Shown here: positions 8,822 through 17,090 of the stretch, in pieces
Position numbering within the stretch: the stretch's first letter is position 1
How the letters are laid out: each line of letters opens with the position of its first letter
From: Saprospiraceae bacterium
GTDB taxonomy: Bacteria > Bacteroidota > Bacteroidia > Chitinophagales > Saprospiraceae
Direction: 5' to 3'
Length of the DNA: 64,000 bases
NCBI GenBank assembly: GCA_016714895.1
Contig: JADKBV010000001.1
Coordinates: 1,116,001-1,180,000, forward strand
The notes under the pieces: generated by a model
The model's input: the letters and a program-made list of their open reading frames with translations, nothing else
Database searches by the model: none
What the model was told of the DNA's origin: nothing
Translations under genes and position numbers: made by a program

Positions 8822-10255
8822 ATGTCTAAAAGAACACGAATCAAGGATATTTTATCAGCAACACCGGGACAGGACCATACGGTCATGGGCTGGGTCAGAA
8901 CATTCAGAAATAATCAGTTTATCGCTTTAAATGACGGTTCCTGTTTGGCTAATCTTCAGGTAGTTGTTGATTTTGAAAATGAAGATGCCGCCTTGTTAAA
9001 AAGGATTACTACCGGTGCCGCTGTAAAAATCGAAGGTCTTCTGATCGCCTCCCAGGGCAAAGGTCAAACGGTCGAACTGACAGCCAAAAATATTGAGATC
9101 CTGGGTGATTGTGATCCTGAGGTCTACCCTCTTCAACCCAAAAGACATAGTCTGGAATTCCTGAGAGAAATAGCTCACCTGAGATTCAGAACCAATACTT
9201 TCAGTGCCATATTCAGGGTAAGACATACCCTGGCGTATGCTATTCATAAATTTTTTAACGACAGAAATTTTGTCTATCTCCACTCTCCTATCATCACCGG
9301 CAGTGATGCGGAAGGTGCCGGAGAAATGTTTCAGGTAACTACCCTGGACCTGAATAATATTCCCCGGACAGATGAAGGAGATATTCACTTTAAAAAGGAC
9401 TTTTTTGGCAAGGCGACCAATCTTACGGTTTCCGGACAGTTGGAAGCGGAACTCGCTGCCCTTGCCCTTTGTGACGTGTATACCTTCGGACCGACGTTCA
9501 GGGCTGAAAACTCTAACACGACCCGGCATCTTGCTGAGTTTTGGATGATAGAGCCGGAAGTGGCTTTTAATGATCTGAATGACAATATGGATCTCGCCGA
9601 AGATATGTTGAAATATCTGATTCAATATGTATTGGACCACTGCCAGGAAGACTTATTATTTTTGGAACAAAGACTGGCGGAAGAAGAAAAACAAAAACCT
9701 CAGCAAGACCGTTCTGAAATGTCTTTGATTGAAAAGCTGAAATTTTGTTTGGCTAATCCTTTTGAAAGGCTGACGTACACAGAAGCTATCGAAATATTAA
9801 AAAATTCCACGCCTAATAAAAAGGGTAAATTCCAATATCCGATCGAAAAATGGGGTGCTGACCTGCAATCCGAACACGAACGATATCTTGTTGAAAAACA
9901 TTTTAAAAAGCCGGTGATTCTGACCAACTACCCGAAAGAAATCAAAGCTTTTTATATGAGACTTGATGAAGGTGAAAAAACCGTCCGTGCTATGGATGTA
10001 TTATTTCCGGGCATTGGTGAAATCATTGGTGGTTCGCAAAGAGAGGAACGATATGACGTATTGCTCCGCAGAATGGAAGAAATGCATATTCCGGCTGAAG
10101 AGATGTCCTGGTTTTTGGATACGCGAAGATTTGGTACCGTGCCGCACGCAGGATTTGGTTTGGGATTCGAACGTCTCGTGCTTTTTGTGACAGGCATGAC
10201 CAATATCCGTGATGTGATCCCGTTCCCGAGATTCCCGGGTAATGCAGAATTCTAG
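8822..10255 (+). CDS. asnS: Asparaginyl-tRNA synthetase
   Basis: A class II aminoacyl-tRNA synthetase of 477 residues when started at the ATG of MSKRTRIKDIL. The N-terminal OB-fold anticodon-binding domain (to about residue 115, GWVRTFRNNQFIALNDGS) is followed by the catalytic core. Motif 2 is FGPTFRAENSNTTRHLAEFW, and motif 3 is GFGLGFERLVLFVTGM followed by NIRDVIPFPR. The NIRDVIPFPR ending and the internal insert at about residues 270-320 fit bacterial AsnRS rather than AspRS. It charges tRNA-Asn with asparagine. The start was chosen because a promoter overlaps the longer ORF and the family begins here. A short inverted-repeat element begins immediately after the stop codon. Confidence 0.95.
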   Translation: MSKRTRIKDILSATPGQDHTVMGWVRTFRNNQFIALNDGSCLANLQVVVDFENEDAALLKRITTGAAVKIEGLLIASQGKGQTVELTAKNIEILGDCDPEVYPLQPKRHSLEFLREIAHLRFRTNTFSAIFRVRHTLAYAIHKFFNDRNFVYLHSPIITGSDAEGAGEMFQVTTLDLNNIPRTDEGDIHFKKDFFGKATNLTVSGQLEAELAALALCDVYTFGPTFRAENSNTTRHLAEFWMIEPEVAFNDLNDNMDLAEDMLKYLIQYVLDHCQEDLLFLEQRLAEEEKQKPQQDRSEMSLIEKLKFCLANPFERLTYTEAIEILKNSTPNKKGKFQYPIEKWGADLQSEHERYLVEKHFKKPVILTNYPKEIKAFYMRLDEGEKTVRAMDVLFPGIGEIIGGSQREERYDVLLRRMEEMHIPAEEMSWFLDTRRFGTVPHAGFGLGFERLVLFVTGMTNIRDVIPFPRFPGNAEF

Positions 10256-10258
10256 GTA

Positions 10259-10502
10259 GGGTCTGCTGAAAAACACAAAAAATATTAATAATCAATATCT
10301 TATGTTCAATTTTCATGCATGTAAGTGCATTCCTTTTACAACATAATATTGAAATTTCGTGCGTCTAAGTTCCTTACTAAACTTGTTTTTTGTTAGTCCG
10401 CAATAAACCATCTTCTGCGTTGAAGGCAAATCGAGGTATTTTTATACATCTTCTTTGCCTTCGCCTTGAATCTGATTCATTGCTGACTTTTTCAGCAGAC
10501 CC
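10259..10502 (+). mobile_element. MITE-like element, 244 bp, TA-flanked
   Basis: Perfect 18-bp inverted repeats GTAGGGTCTGCTGAAAAA (10256-10273) and its complement (10488-10505) bound a non-coding stretch. Taking GGGTCTGCTGAAAAA as the terminus leaves a TA dinucleotide on each side, as duplicated by IS630/Tc1-type transposases. No transposase is inside. It lies directly behind the asnS stop codon. The family assignment is inference. Confidence 0.6.
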
Positions 10503-10646
10503 TACGTCCGGGTTCTGAGTCTTCGGATCAAAAACATACAACATTACATCCTTGTGACAAGCTTTGACAGGTTGTCCCCTGTCCTGATCTCAAATGAGGT
10601 TATGATTTGTTCATAACACCTGAAGGTCGACATCATATATTTTTGT

Positions 10647-10748
10647 GGCAAAACCCTGCGATAGGGATGGTAGCGGACACGACCGCAACGAAGAGGAGGG
10701 AAGTAAAGCGGACAGCGCGACCCGAAGGGGATCGCCCAAAAAATCCTG
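10647..10748 (-). repeat. Interspersed structured repeat (GGGCGATCCC family), copy 1
   Basis: About 100 bases matching 14467-14556 almost throughout (GCAAAACCCTGCGATAGGGA ... GGGATCGCCCAAAAAATCCTG). It is GC-richer than its surroundings and contains complementary blocks (CCCTGCGATAGGG, CCCGAAGGGG). A related but more diverged copy is at 60653-60735 in opposite orientation. Non-coding; function unknown. Confidence 0.7.
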
Positions 10749-10758
10749 TACTGTAAGA

Positions 10759-10869
10759 TTTTGTCCATGCTTTCAGAATGGCATACTCAATTTTTGCAAC
10801 TTTTGGCAAAAATCCCGCCAAAATGAATTATTGGATTCATTTTACTACGGATTTCATCAATGGCTACAA
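10759..10869 (+). repeat. Second interspersed repeat family, copy 1
   Basis: Matches 16419-16529: TTTTGTCCAT, then a blank-like variable segment, CTCAATTTTTGCAACTTTTG, GCAAAAATCCCGCCAAAAT, and later ACGGATTT-ATC-TGGCTAC. The two copies differ by small substitutions. It directly abuts the previous repeat. Non-coding. Confidence 0.65.
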
Positions 10870-11195
10870 ACATTTTATCCCATTGGATCAAATTGCCCCA
10901 ATGGTACAATACCAAAGAAGTTGTGAAATGCACCCATTTTAAAATGGTTTAATATCTAATCTGAATTTAACCCATAACAAGTATGTTTTGACAGACATTC
11001 CCTTACTACATTTTCATCATGATTTAATTCTGATCACTTCTGCTTAGCCAACTTTTTTATGGTTAACAAATCAACTTGTCAGTAAAAAACTGAAATGAAC
11101 TTTTTACCCTTTAAAAATACAAATGATTTATTTCGATTGAAGTAGGGAAATGTTCAGGATAGTCCTGACCATATCATCATTTCTGCAGGAAAGGA
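10870..11195. other. Gene-free stretch
   Basis: About 325 AT-rich bases with no supported gene and no further repeat recognised. Only the end of the minus-strand membrane protein gene lies beyond it. Confidence 0.5.
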
Positions 11196-12029
11196 TTAAA
11201 AATAGTATCCTACCCGCACTCCGAATTCAAATAAAAATCCGTTGCTTTTTATTTGATGAAACTGTCTCTCCACTCTGCCAAAATTGTTGTATCCAAGGTC
11301 TTGTCTCGATTCGTTGACAAATCTCAGACCAACCCCCAAAAACATATCTGTAGTGATATTTGAATCAAATAAATATTGTACCCCATATCGAACTGACAAA
11401 TTAGAAATGGTTTTGGACTCTTTATCAAAGTTTGAAGGGTCAAAAACCACCTGGCTACTGTTTTCCACAACAGATGGGGTCTCATAATTTAACTGCCTGT
11501 AAGTATACGCCGGTGAAAGATATTGTCCTTCAAATCCGTCCGCATCTAAAAAAAATCTTGGGCTCACGGTAAATGCAAAACCTGTTTTTTGTACCCTATC
11601 TTCATTATAAAAATCTGATATGTCACGATTTGTATCAAAGTTTGAGGATTCATAGACACCATCTTCAAACTCATCAAACGCTAAAATATCACTAAAAAAT
11701 TCACTATCAAGCGAAAGTACACCTTTGAATGTAGCTCCGACGCCTGCCTGTAAACTGACAACAGAAGTCAATTCTTTTTCAATTTCAAGAAGTTGCACTC
11801 CTCTGACAAATGAAAAAGGACTTGTTTTGATATTAATCATTTTTAACTTACGTTTTTTTTCATTTCTTTCTTCTGCCTCCTCTTCGTCACCAAAAACAAT
11901 GACAGTTGTTTCTTTATCCACAGAAGAACTTTTGGCTCCTTTCTTTTTTTTACGTGATTGTGCATCCGCTTCTGCAACCAACAAAAACACAGAAACAAAA
12001 ATTAATACGATGATTTTTACCTTTTTCAT
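11196..12029 (-). CDS. Outer-membrane beta-barrel-like protein, 277 aa
   Basis: Started at ATG 12029 (MKKVKIIVLIFVSVFLLVAE ... ADAQ), which is a clear signal peptide. The longer reading adds 26 residues of unlikely sequence that would cover the promoter. After a basic linker (SRKKKKG) and an acidic stretch (FGDEEEAEERNEKKRK), the rest consists of alternating amphipathic strands ending in an aromatic residue (FEFGVRVGYYF). This is the usual pattern of a small porin-like barrel recognised by the BAM machinery. No specific family is recognised. It is divergent from the next gene, with overlapping promoters. Confidence 0.7.
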   Translation of the reverse strand: MKKVKIIVLIFVSVFLLVAEADAQSRKKKKGAKSSSVDKETTVIVFGDEEEAEERNEKKRKLKMINIKTSPFSFVRGVQLLEIEKELTSVVSLQAGVGATFKGVLSLDSEFFSDILAFDEFEDGVYESSNFDTNRDISDFYNEDRVQKTGFAFTVSPRFFLDADGFEGQYLSPAYTYRQLNYETPSVVENSSQVVFDPSNFDKESKTISNLSVRYGVQYLFDSNITTDMFLGVGLRFVNESRQDLGYNNFGRVERQFHQIKSNGFLFEFGVRVGYYF

Positions 12030-12053
12030 AACCCGATTTTGATATTCATACTG

Positions 12054-12061
12054 CAAAAATA
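12054..12061 (-). promoter_or_regulatory. -7 box (TATTTTTG) for the beta-barrel gene
   Basis: Minus-strand TAnnTTTG match 25 bases before ATG 12029. It lies only two bases from the plus-strand box, so the two promoters face apart and overlap. Confidence 0.55.
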
Positions 12062-12063
12062 TA

Positions 12064-12071
12064 TAATTTTG
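12064..12071 (+). promoter_or_regulatory. -7 box (TAATTTTG) for the 533-aa secreted protein
   Basis: Plus-strand TAnnTTTG match 23 bases before ATG 12095. RNA polymerase binding for the two divergent genes must be mutually exclusive or shared. Confidence 0.55.
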
Positions 12072-12094
12072 CAAATCATAAAAATAAAAATGAA

Positions 12095-13696
12095 ATGAAA
12101 TCTTCAAAAACTTTCCGGACGTTCCTGTTTTTCAGTATTTTTTTTACAATACTTCAACTTCACCTGGTCGCTCAACAAACGCCGGAAGTCATGATGAGTC
12201 AAAATCTCAAAATGTCAAGGTCTGAGTTTTTAAACGATCACGTCATTTCAGACTCCGAAGGACACATTGTCGTTTCCCGTCAGGGTTTTCTTGGTGCCAG
12301 GAATTCAACAATCTCATTAAAAAGGTTTAACAAAAAACTGAATCTGGAAAAAGAATTGGAGTTGAAGGCAGATCAAAAAAATATCTACTATCTGAATGCC
12401 ATGAACATAGGTAATAAAGTTTATGTCTTGTCTCAGGAAAAAGATGCTAAAAATGACAAACTCAAATATTTTCTGGTACCCTTCGACAACTCTTTAAAAG
12501 CCGGAAAACCAAAAAAAATAGCAGAATTTGTTTTTGAAAAAAGGTCTGACGAACCGGAATATATGGTAAATTATTCACAGGATTCTTCTATGACTTCTTT
12601 CGTCTTTTTTCTTGACAATAACAGCAAAAAAGAAAATTTTGAAATGTTTGTCACCGTTATCAATAAAGAAAATGAAAAGGTATGGGACAACAAAGTCAGG
12701 GTAAATAAATTTCAGAATGTCATCCAATTGCTCTCCTCATCTGTAAATAATGAAGGAAATGTCTACCTCATCATGAAAGAATACGAAGGAGAAAAAGCAA
12801 AAGAAAGCAAAAAAGTAGAAAAAGGTGATGATAAAATTGATAAACCGGCTTATGAAATGATGATCTATAAGCTCAATGGTCTGAGTGAAAATAAAAAGGA
12901 AATCAAAATAGCCTTAAAAAACAGTTTTATTGCCAATTGCAACATCAAAGTTTTGCCAAACGGAGATATGAACGTCCTGGGTATGTACAGTTCTTCAAAA
13001 AAGCTACTTGTCAATGGTGTATTTTCGATAAAACTGCATGGCGTCACTGACAGCATCTACCAATCTTCAAAAAAAGACTTTACAGAGCAGGACTTATATG
13101 TTTTAAGTGAAGAAGATGTGACCAAAAAAAATAAAGGAGATGAAGGAATTGACAGTAAATTTGATTTTCTTGATTTCCATACGAGAAAAGATGGTTCAAC
13201 CACCATTGTCATGGAAGAAAATTATATCACGGTTGTAGCGACCAGATCCGGCAACGGTGCTGTCACCTATACGTATTATTACCACACCAATGAAGCCATC
13301 GTCATCAACCTGGAGTCATCAGGTGAGATCAGAAACATCGCCATATTACCTAAAAAACAAAAATTTGCCAACGTACAATACTTTAATTCATCAGTCGTAT
13401 TGTTTACAGATGACGGACTACATCTGGTTCACCTGGACGATATCGACAACTTTCAAAAACCTTATGGCGAAAAAGTAAAACGTATTTCATCATTCAAAGA
13501 TTGTGTCGCCGTAGATATATTTCTGAAAAATGACGGTACCCTCGAAAGAACCTTACTTATGTCAAGAGAGGATACCAAAGCCATCATTTTGCCCAAAATA
13601 TCTAAAAAAATCAGCAGCAACGAAATCTTTTTCTTTGCCATGAATCCTAATTTCTTTTCTTCAAAAGACAACAGAGTAGGAATCATAAAATATTGA
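12095..13696 (+). CDS. Secreted protein of unknown function, 533 aa
   Basis: Begins with a signal peptide (FLFFSIFFTILQLHLVAQQ). The mature part is rich in lysine and beta-strand-like repeats, with alternating short strands typical of a propeller or long beta-domain, but no named motif is recognised. A lysine-rich loop (KAKESKKVEKGDDKIDK) lies near residue 240. It carries its own promoter divergent from the barrel gene, and the pairing suggests a joint envelope role. A palindromic stretch with ATCAATGTATGATAAATCATACATTG right after the stop is a possible terminator. Confidence 0.65.
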   Translation: MKSSKTFRTFLFFSIFFTILQLHLVAQQTPEVMMSQNLKMSRSEFLNDHVISDSEGHIVVSRQGFLGARNSTISLKRFNKKLNLEKELELKADQKNIYYLNAMNIGNKVYVLSQEKDAKNDKLKYFLVPFDNSLKAGKPKKIAEFVFEKRSDEPEYMVNYSQDSSMTSFVFFLDNNSKKENFEMFVTVINKENEKVWDNKVRVNKFQNVIQLLSSSVNNEGNVYLIMKEYEGEKAKESKKVEKGDDKIDKPAYEMMIYKLNGLSENKKEIKIALKNSFIANCNIKVLPNGDMNVLGMYSSSKKLLVNGVFSIKLHGVTDSIYQSSKKDFTEQDLYVLSEEDVTKKNKGDEGIDSKFDFLDFHTRKDGSTTIVMEENYITVVATRSGNGAVTYTYYYHTNEAIVINLESSGEIRNIAILPKKQKFANVQYFNSSVVLFTDDGLHLVHLDDIDNFQKPYGEKVKRISSFKDCVAVDIFLKNDGTLERTLLMSREDTKAIILPKISKKISSNEIFFFAMNPNFFSSKDNRVGIIKY

Positions 13697-13705
13697 TATT
13701 TCTGG

Positions 13706-13770
13706 AATATCAATGTATGATAAATCATACATTGTGCAGATAAAACCATCCTGGTTTTATCTGCAAGTAG
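13706..13770 (+). terminator. Tandem hairpins after the 533-aa gene
   Basis: CAATGTATGATAAATCATACATTG is a perfect hairpin (stem CAATGTATGAT), followed closely by CAGATAAAACCA-TCC-TGGTTTTATCTG, a second perfect hairpin. The U-tract is weak, so termination is inferred from the paired structure at the gene end. Confidence 0.55.
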
Positions 13771-13816
13771 AAGGAAAATTCAAAAAAACAATTCAGTTTT
13801 TTACTGACGTTTTTTG

Positions 13817-14269
13817 TCATTTTTTTTCTTCACTTTTGGGATATTCTCTCCAGGTGTAACTTTTTTGGACAATCTTCCACGCCCCTTCATATTTTAATAA
13901 TAAAAAGTAATCGGTAAATATCCTCCAACCCGGAACCACGATCTCTGCTTTTGCCATAGCAGCATCTTTTTCATAATCAATGGATATGATCCTGCCAATC
14001 CTGTTTGATTTTTCGCCCGGCTTGATATTGGCAATATATTTTTCACCGGATCGGATCCATAAACTGTCCTTAGTAACCGTATATAACTGAAAATCAGGGT
14101 GAAATACTTTTTGTAACCTTTCCGGTTCTCCGTTGGCTGTTCCTTCAATATATTCGTTAATGGCAGCAGCTATCAAATCAAATTCTGATCTGACAACTTC
14201 TGACTGTGCCTGTAAAAAAACACCCAAAAAGATGAAAAATATGGTCAGGACCATTTTACCGGGATTCAT
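13817..14269 (-). CDS. Secreted lumazine-binding/NTF2-like protein, 150 aa
   Basis: Started at ATG 14269 (MNPGKMVLTIFFIFLGVFLQ), which gives a normal signal peptide; the longer reading adds 30 unconvincing residues. The mature domain (IAAAINEYIEGTANGEPERL ... HPDFQLYTV ... YFLLLKYEGAWKIVQKSY) matches the NTF2-like cone fold of the putative lumazine-binding family found in Bacteroidota. These are small ligand-binding or scaffold domains without a common catalytic activity. Upstream lies an interspersed repeat. Family fairly sure, function unknown. Confidence 0.75.
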   Translation of the reverse strand: MNPGKMVLTIFFIFLGVFLQAQSEVVRSEFDLIAAAINEYIEGTANGEPERLQKVFHPDFQLYTVTKDSLWIRSGEKYIANIKPGEKSNRIGRIISIDYEKDAAMAKAEIVVPGWRIFTDYFLLLKYEGAWKIVQKSYTWREYPKSEEKK

Positions 14270-14466
14270 TTTTCCTGTTTTTGATGATAAAAACACGAAA
14301 GTAAGGTATTTTGAAACGCAGGATGTTCCTGCATTAATTAAAGAAATGTTAAAAACCAAATCAAAAAAAATTCATCATAACAACCATGAGATTGGTTTTT
14401 ATAAACTATCTCCTGTCCCGATATCAAATAATCTCAAGGTTTGTTTACTTCTTGTGAAATTAGTGC

Positions 14467-14556
14467 GGCAAAACCCTGCGATAGGGATGGTAGCGGACAC
14501 GACCGTAACGTAGTGGAGGGAAGTAAAGACCCTCAGGGATCGCCCAAAAAATCCTG
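14467..14556 (-). repeat. Interspersed structured repeat (GGGCGATCCC family), copy 2
   Basis: Close match to 10647-10748. Read on the minus strand it follows the serine hydrolase stop by 36 bases and begins TTTTTTGGGCGATCCCTGAGG, so it might serve as a 3' UTR structure here. Confidence 0.7.
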
Positions 14557-14592
14557 AACAATAAGTTTCCTATAAAAAAAAATGGCCTTTTA

Positions 14593-15906
14593 TCAGTTGC
14601 CTGCCTTTACAAACCTGGAGGTTGTAGATGTGCCGTCGGTGAAGTGGACAGAAAAGAGGTATATCCCCGCCGCAAGTTGGGAAACGTCAACTTTTTGGAT
14701 CAAAACGGAAACCGGCAATTTTATCTCTTTGACCACTACCCCGTTGGCCTGAATCAAAGATATTTTTTGAATCTCTTTTGAAGACGAAATCACTACCTCT
14801 CCGTAGGCAGGATTGGGTGTCACCGTCATTTTTGTCGTGACCTCATCAGTGGTGGAGGTAGAACACTGAATTTGGTTAAACCGGGCCCAGATTTCGTCAT
14901 TCAACAAAAACGGAACCGGTAAATCCCCGGTGTAATTGCCCATTCTGATCATAACCAGATTTTGAGACGGTACAACATTGAGGAATTGTCCGTTTTTGCC
15001 CAATGCGGAATACATATCTGCAGGAGCATTCACAAACAAAGATCTGTTGTACACGATCTGGCTGCCGGGCAACATGGCTTTGTCTTTGCCGTTGAGCCAC
15101 CACAAATAACCATAGGACAGGTTGATATCCTGAGAGGTATTGACCATTTCATTCCAATAGGTTTTATCTTTCATGACCTCCAGATTTCCCCAATTGCCCT
15201 GGTTGAGCACAAGGGAGCCAAATCGGGCCATGGATCTGGGTTTGCTGAAAAAAACATTATTAAAGTCCACTTTGACAAACAATCCCGACATGCCGGTTTT
15301 GGTAAACAATTGTTGATTGCCAAAAACATTGAGGTTTTGTCCGGTTGCATTGGTGATTACTTTGTCCAATAAGGTGTACGGACCATTGTGGTAAGCCCAT
15401 CGGGTACCGGCATCGGCTTTGTACCTGAGACATTCCGGATTGGTACAAAACCCGTCACCGGTTCCATCGTCCAATCCCGACGTCATGGTAAGTTGGTTGC
15501 GCACGGTGATCAGATCTTCTTTGGCAGGGGGCAACGATGTCCAGCCTGTACCGAGATATTCTGAAGTTTTGTCACTGATGTCGAGTTTGTTCTGCTCCTG
15601 TGCCAAACCGACCAAAAACGAGGTCAGGGTTTTTCCGGCAGAAGCCCAATACCACATACTGTCCTTGGTGAAGGTTCCAAAATATTTTTCAAGGACGATC
15701 TTTCCGTCTTTTAGAACAATAAACGCTTTGGAATCCTGTTCCTGCAGATAATTATAGAGGGCCGGTATTTTGTCGGTACACCATCCTAACGAAGCCGGAT
15801 CAACGGTCTCCCAATTGTCATTATTGACCGGAGGAAAATAATAATTCTGGGCTTTTGTTCCAGTCCATCCAAAAAAGATACAAATCAACAAATATACCAA
15901 ACGCAT
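14593..15906 (-). CDS. Secreted serine hydrolase (beta-lactamase/class C fold) with type IX sorting domain
   Basis: A 437-residue protein with a signal peptide (MRLVYLLICIFFGWTGTKAQ). The active-site SxxK is S89-AGK92 (SAGKTLTSF) and the second motif is Y173-HN (AYHNGPY), both typical of class C beta-lactamase/DD-peptidase-like esterases. The last 85 residues form the type IX secretion C-terminal domain (VTPNPAYGEVVIS ... GIYLFSVHFTDG), so it should be exported through the outer membrane and surface-anchored or released. The true substrate (ester, peptide or lactam) cannot be told. The next gene downstream on this strand is separated by a repeat; the DUF983 gene lies 13 bases upstream, so the two may share a transcript. 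Confidence 0.85.
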   Translation of the reverse strand: MRLVYLLICIFFGWTGTKAQNYYFPPVNNDNWETVDPASLGWCTDKIPALYNYLQEQDSKAFIVLKDGKIVLEKYFGTFTKDSMWYWASAGKTLTSFLVGLAQEQNKLDISDKTSEYLGTGWTSLPPAKEDLITVRNQLTMTSGLDDGTGDGFCTNPECLRYKADAGTRWAYHNGPYTLLDKVITNATGQNLNVFGNQQLFTKTGMSGLFVKVDFNNVFFSKPRSMARFGSLVLNQGNWGNLEVMKDKTYWNEMVNTSQDINLSYGYLWWLNGKDKAMLPGSQIVYNRSLFVNAPADMYSALGKNGQFLNVVPSQNLVMIRMGNYTGDLPVPFLLNDEIWARFNQIQCSTSTTDEVTTKMTVTPNPAYGEVVISSSKEIQKISLIQANGVVVKEIKLPVSVLIQKVDVSQLAAGIYLFSVHFTDGTSTTSRFVKAGN

Positions 15907-15919
15907 AGATCAAATATTT

Positions 15920-16324
15920 TTAAAATTTAGTTTTATACGTCTCTGAATCTTTGTTTTTGATGGCATCAGCATCATACCTGACCATGAGGTTGATCCACAA
16001 GGACCGGGAACATCGCAACAAAGGAAAATAGATCAACAAAGCTACGATCACCAAAATACCCATCGCTGCATTGACCGTCATACCGAATCCGATGATACAA
16101 AGTCCGACCACACCCAGGAAAAAAAATCCCGACACGATATAAGATAAAAACATGGCGCCGTAATAAAATCCCGGCTCGGGAAGAAACGACTGACCACATT
16201 CGGGACAATTTTCAGGCATGTCTACCGGTTTTGCAAATGAAAATGGTTTTATGTACAGATCCCCTTGCTGACAGCGCGGACATTTGCACATAAACGTGTT
16301 GGAAACAAAATTTCTTTTAGACAT
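15920..16324 (-). CDS. DUF983 family membrane protein, 134 aa
   Basis: Two CxxC zinc-ribbon-like pairs (CKCPRC near residue 13; CPEC near 39) are followed by FLPEPGFYYGAMFLSYIVSG and two transmembrane segments (about 55-75 and 82-103). This is the layout of DUF983/COG5349, small inner-membrane proteins of unknown function common in Bacteroidota. It is followed by the secreted serine hydrolase after 13 bases. Confidence 0.85.
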   Translation of the reverse strand: MSKRNFVSNTFMCKCPRCQQGDLYIKPFSFAKPVDMPENCPECGQSFLPEPGFYYGAMFLSYIVSGFFFLGVVGLCIIGFGMTVNAAMGILVIVALLIYFPLLRCSRSLWINLMVRYDADAIKNKDSETYKTKF

Positions 16325-16418
16325 ATATATTGAATAAGCGTTTAATGTAAAAAATGTACTGATGAAAAAACAAAAAAATGTTGGTGTCGAAATATTTTTT
16401 CAAAAAATTACTTCTCCG

Positions 16419-16529
16419 ATTTTGTCCATACTTTTGGTATGGCAGGCTCAATTTTTGCAACTTTTGGCAAAAATCCCGCCAAAATAGACTATCATGTTTA
16501 ATTAAACCACGGATTTTATCCGTGGCTAC
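16419..16529 (+). repeat. Second interspersed repeat family, copy 2
   Basis: Matches 10759-10869. Contains the CACGGATTTTATCCGTGG hairpin, which is more complete here than in copy 1. Together with flanking AT-rich sequence it fills the gap between DUF983 and purE. Confidence 0.65.
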
Positions 16530-16591
16530 TAATATTATGCCCTTTCAGGGCAACAGGCAATACTAACGAAGTGGTGAAAAACATCTTTTTT

Positions 16592-17083
16592 TTATTTTTC
16601 GAGTTTTTTGACCTTTTCCAGCACCTGCTCTTTTAAATCATTTTTGTAGTCGGCCACTTTTTGTAATAAGACCATATCACTGGTTCCCAGGATACTGGCA
16701 GCCAAAATACCTGCATTTTTGGCAGCATTGAGTGCTACGGTGGCTACCGGGATCCCATTAGGCATTTGTAATATTGACAGGATAGAATCCCAACCATCCA
16801 ATGAGTTGGAAGATTTGACCGGAACACCTATCACCGGCAAAGGCGTGATGGAGGCTACCATACCCGGAAGGTGTGCTGCGCCTCCTGCTCCGGCGATGAT
16901 GACACGGATGCCTCTGCCGGCTGCGGATTTGGCAAAGTCAAACATACGTTCGGGTGTCCGGTGCGCTGAAACGATCGATATTTCATAAGGTATGCCAAAA
17001 TATTCCAACATGTTGGCAGCTTCTTTCATGACCGGAAGATCAGAATCGGAGCCCATGATGACGGAGACTATTGGTGATGTCAT
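16592..17083 (-). CDS. purE: N5-carboxyaminoimidazole ribonucleotide mutase
   Basis: A 163-residue protein with VIMGSDSDLPVM at the N-terminus, SAHRTPERM (catalytic histidine) near 40-48, and IAGAGGAAHLPGMVAS; the length is normal for class I PurE. It moves the carboxyl group of N5-CAIR to give CAIR in purine synthesis. PurK, which makes its substrate, ends 7 bases upstream, so the two are cotranscribed in the order purK-purE. Confidence 0.96.
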   Translation of the reverse strand: MTSPIVSVIMGSDSDLPVMKEAANMLEYFGIPYEISIVSAHRTPERMFDFAKSAAGRGIRVIIAGAGGAAHLPGMVASITPLPVIGVPVKSSNSLDGWDSILSILQMPNGIPVATVALNAAKNAGILAASILGTSDMVLLQKVADYKNDLKEQVLEKVKKLEK

Positions 17084-17090
17084 AGGTTAT

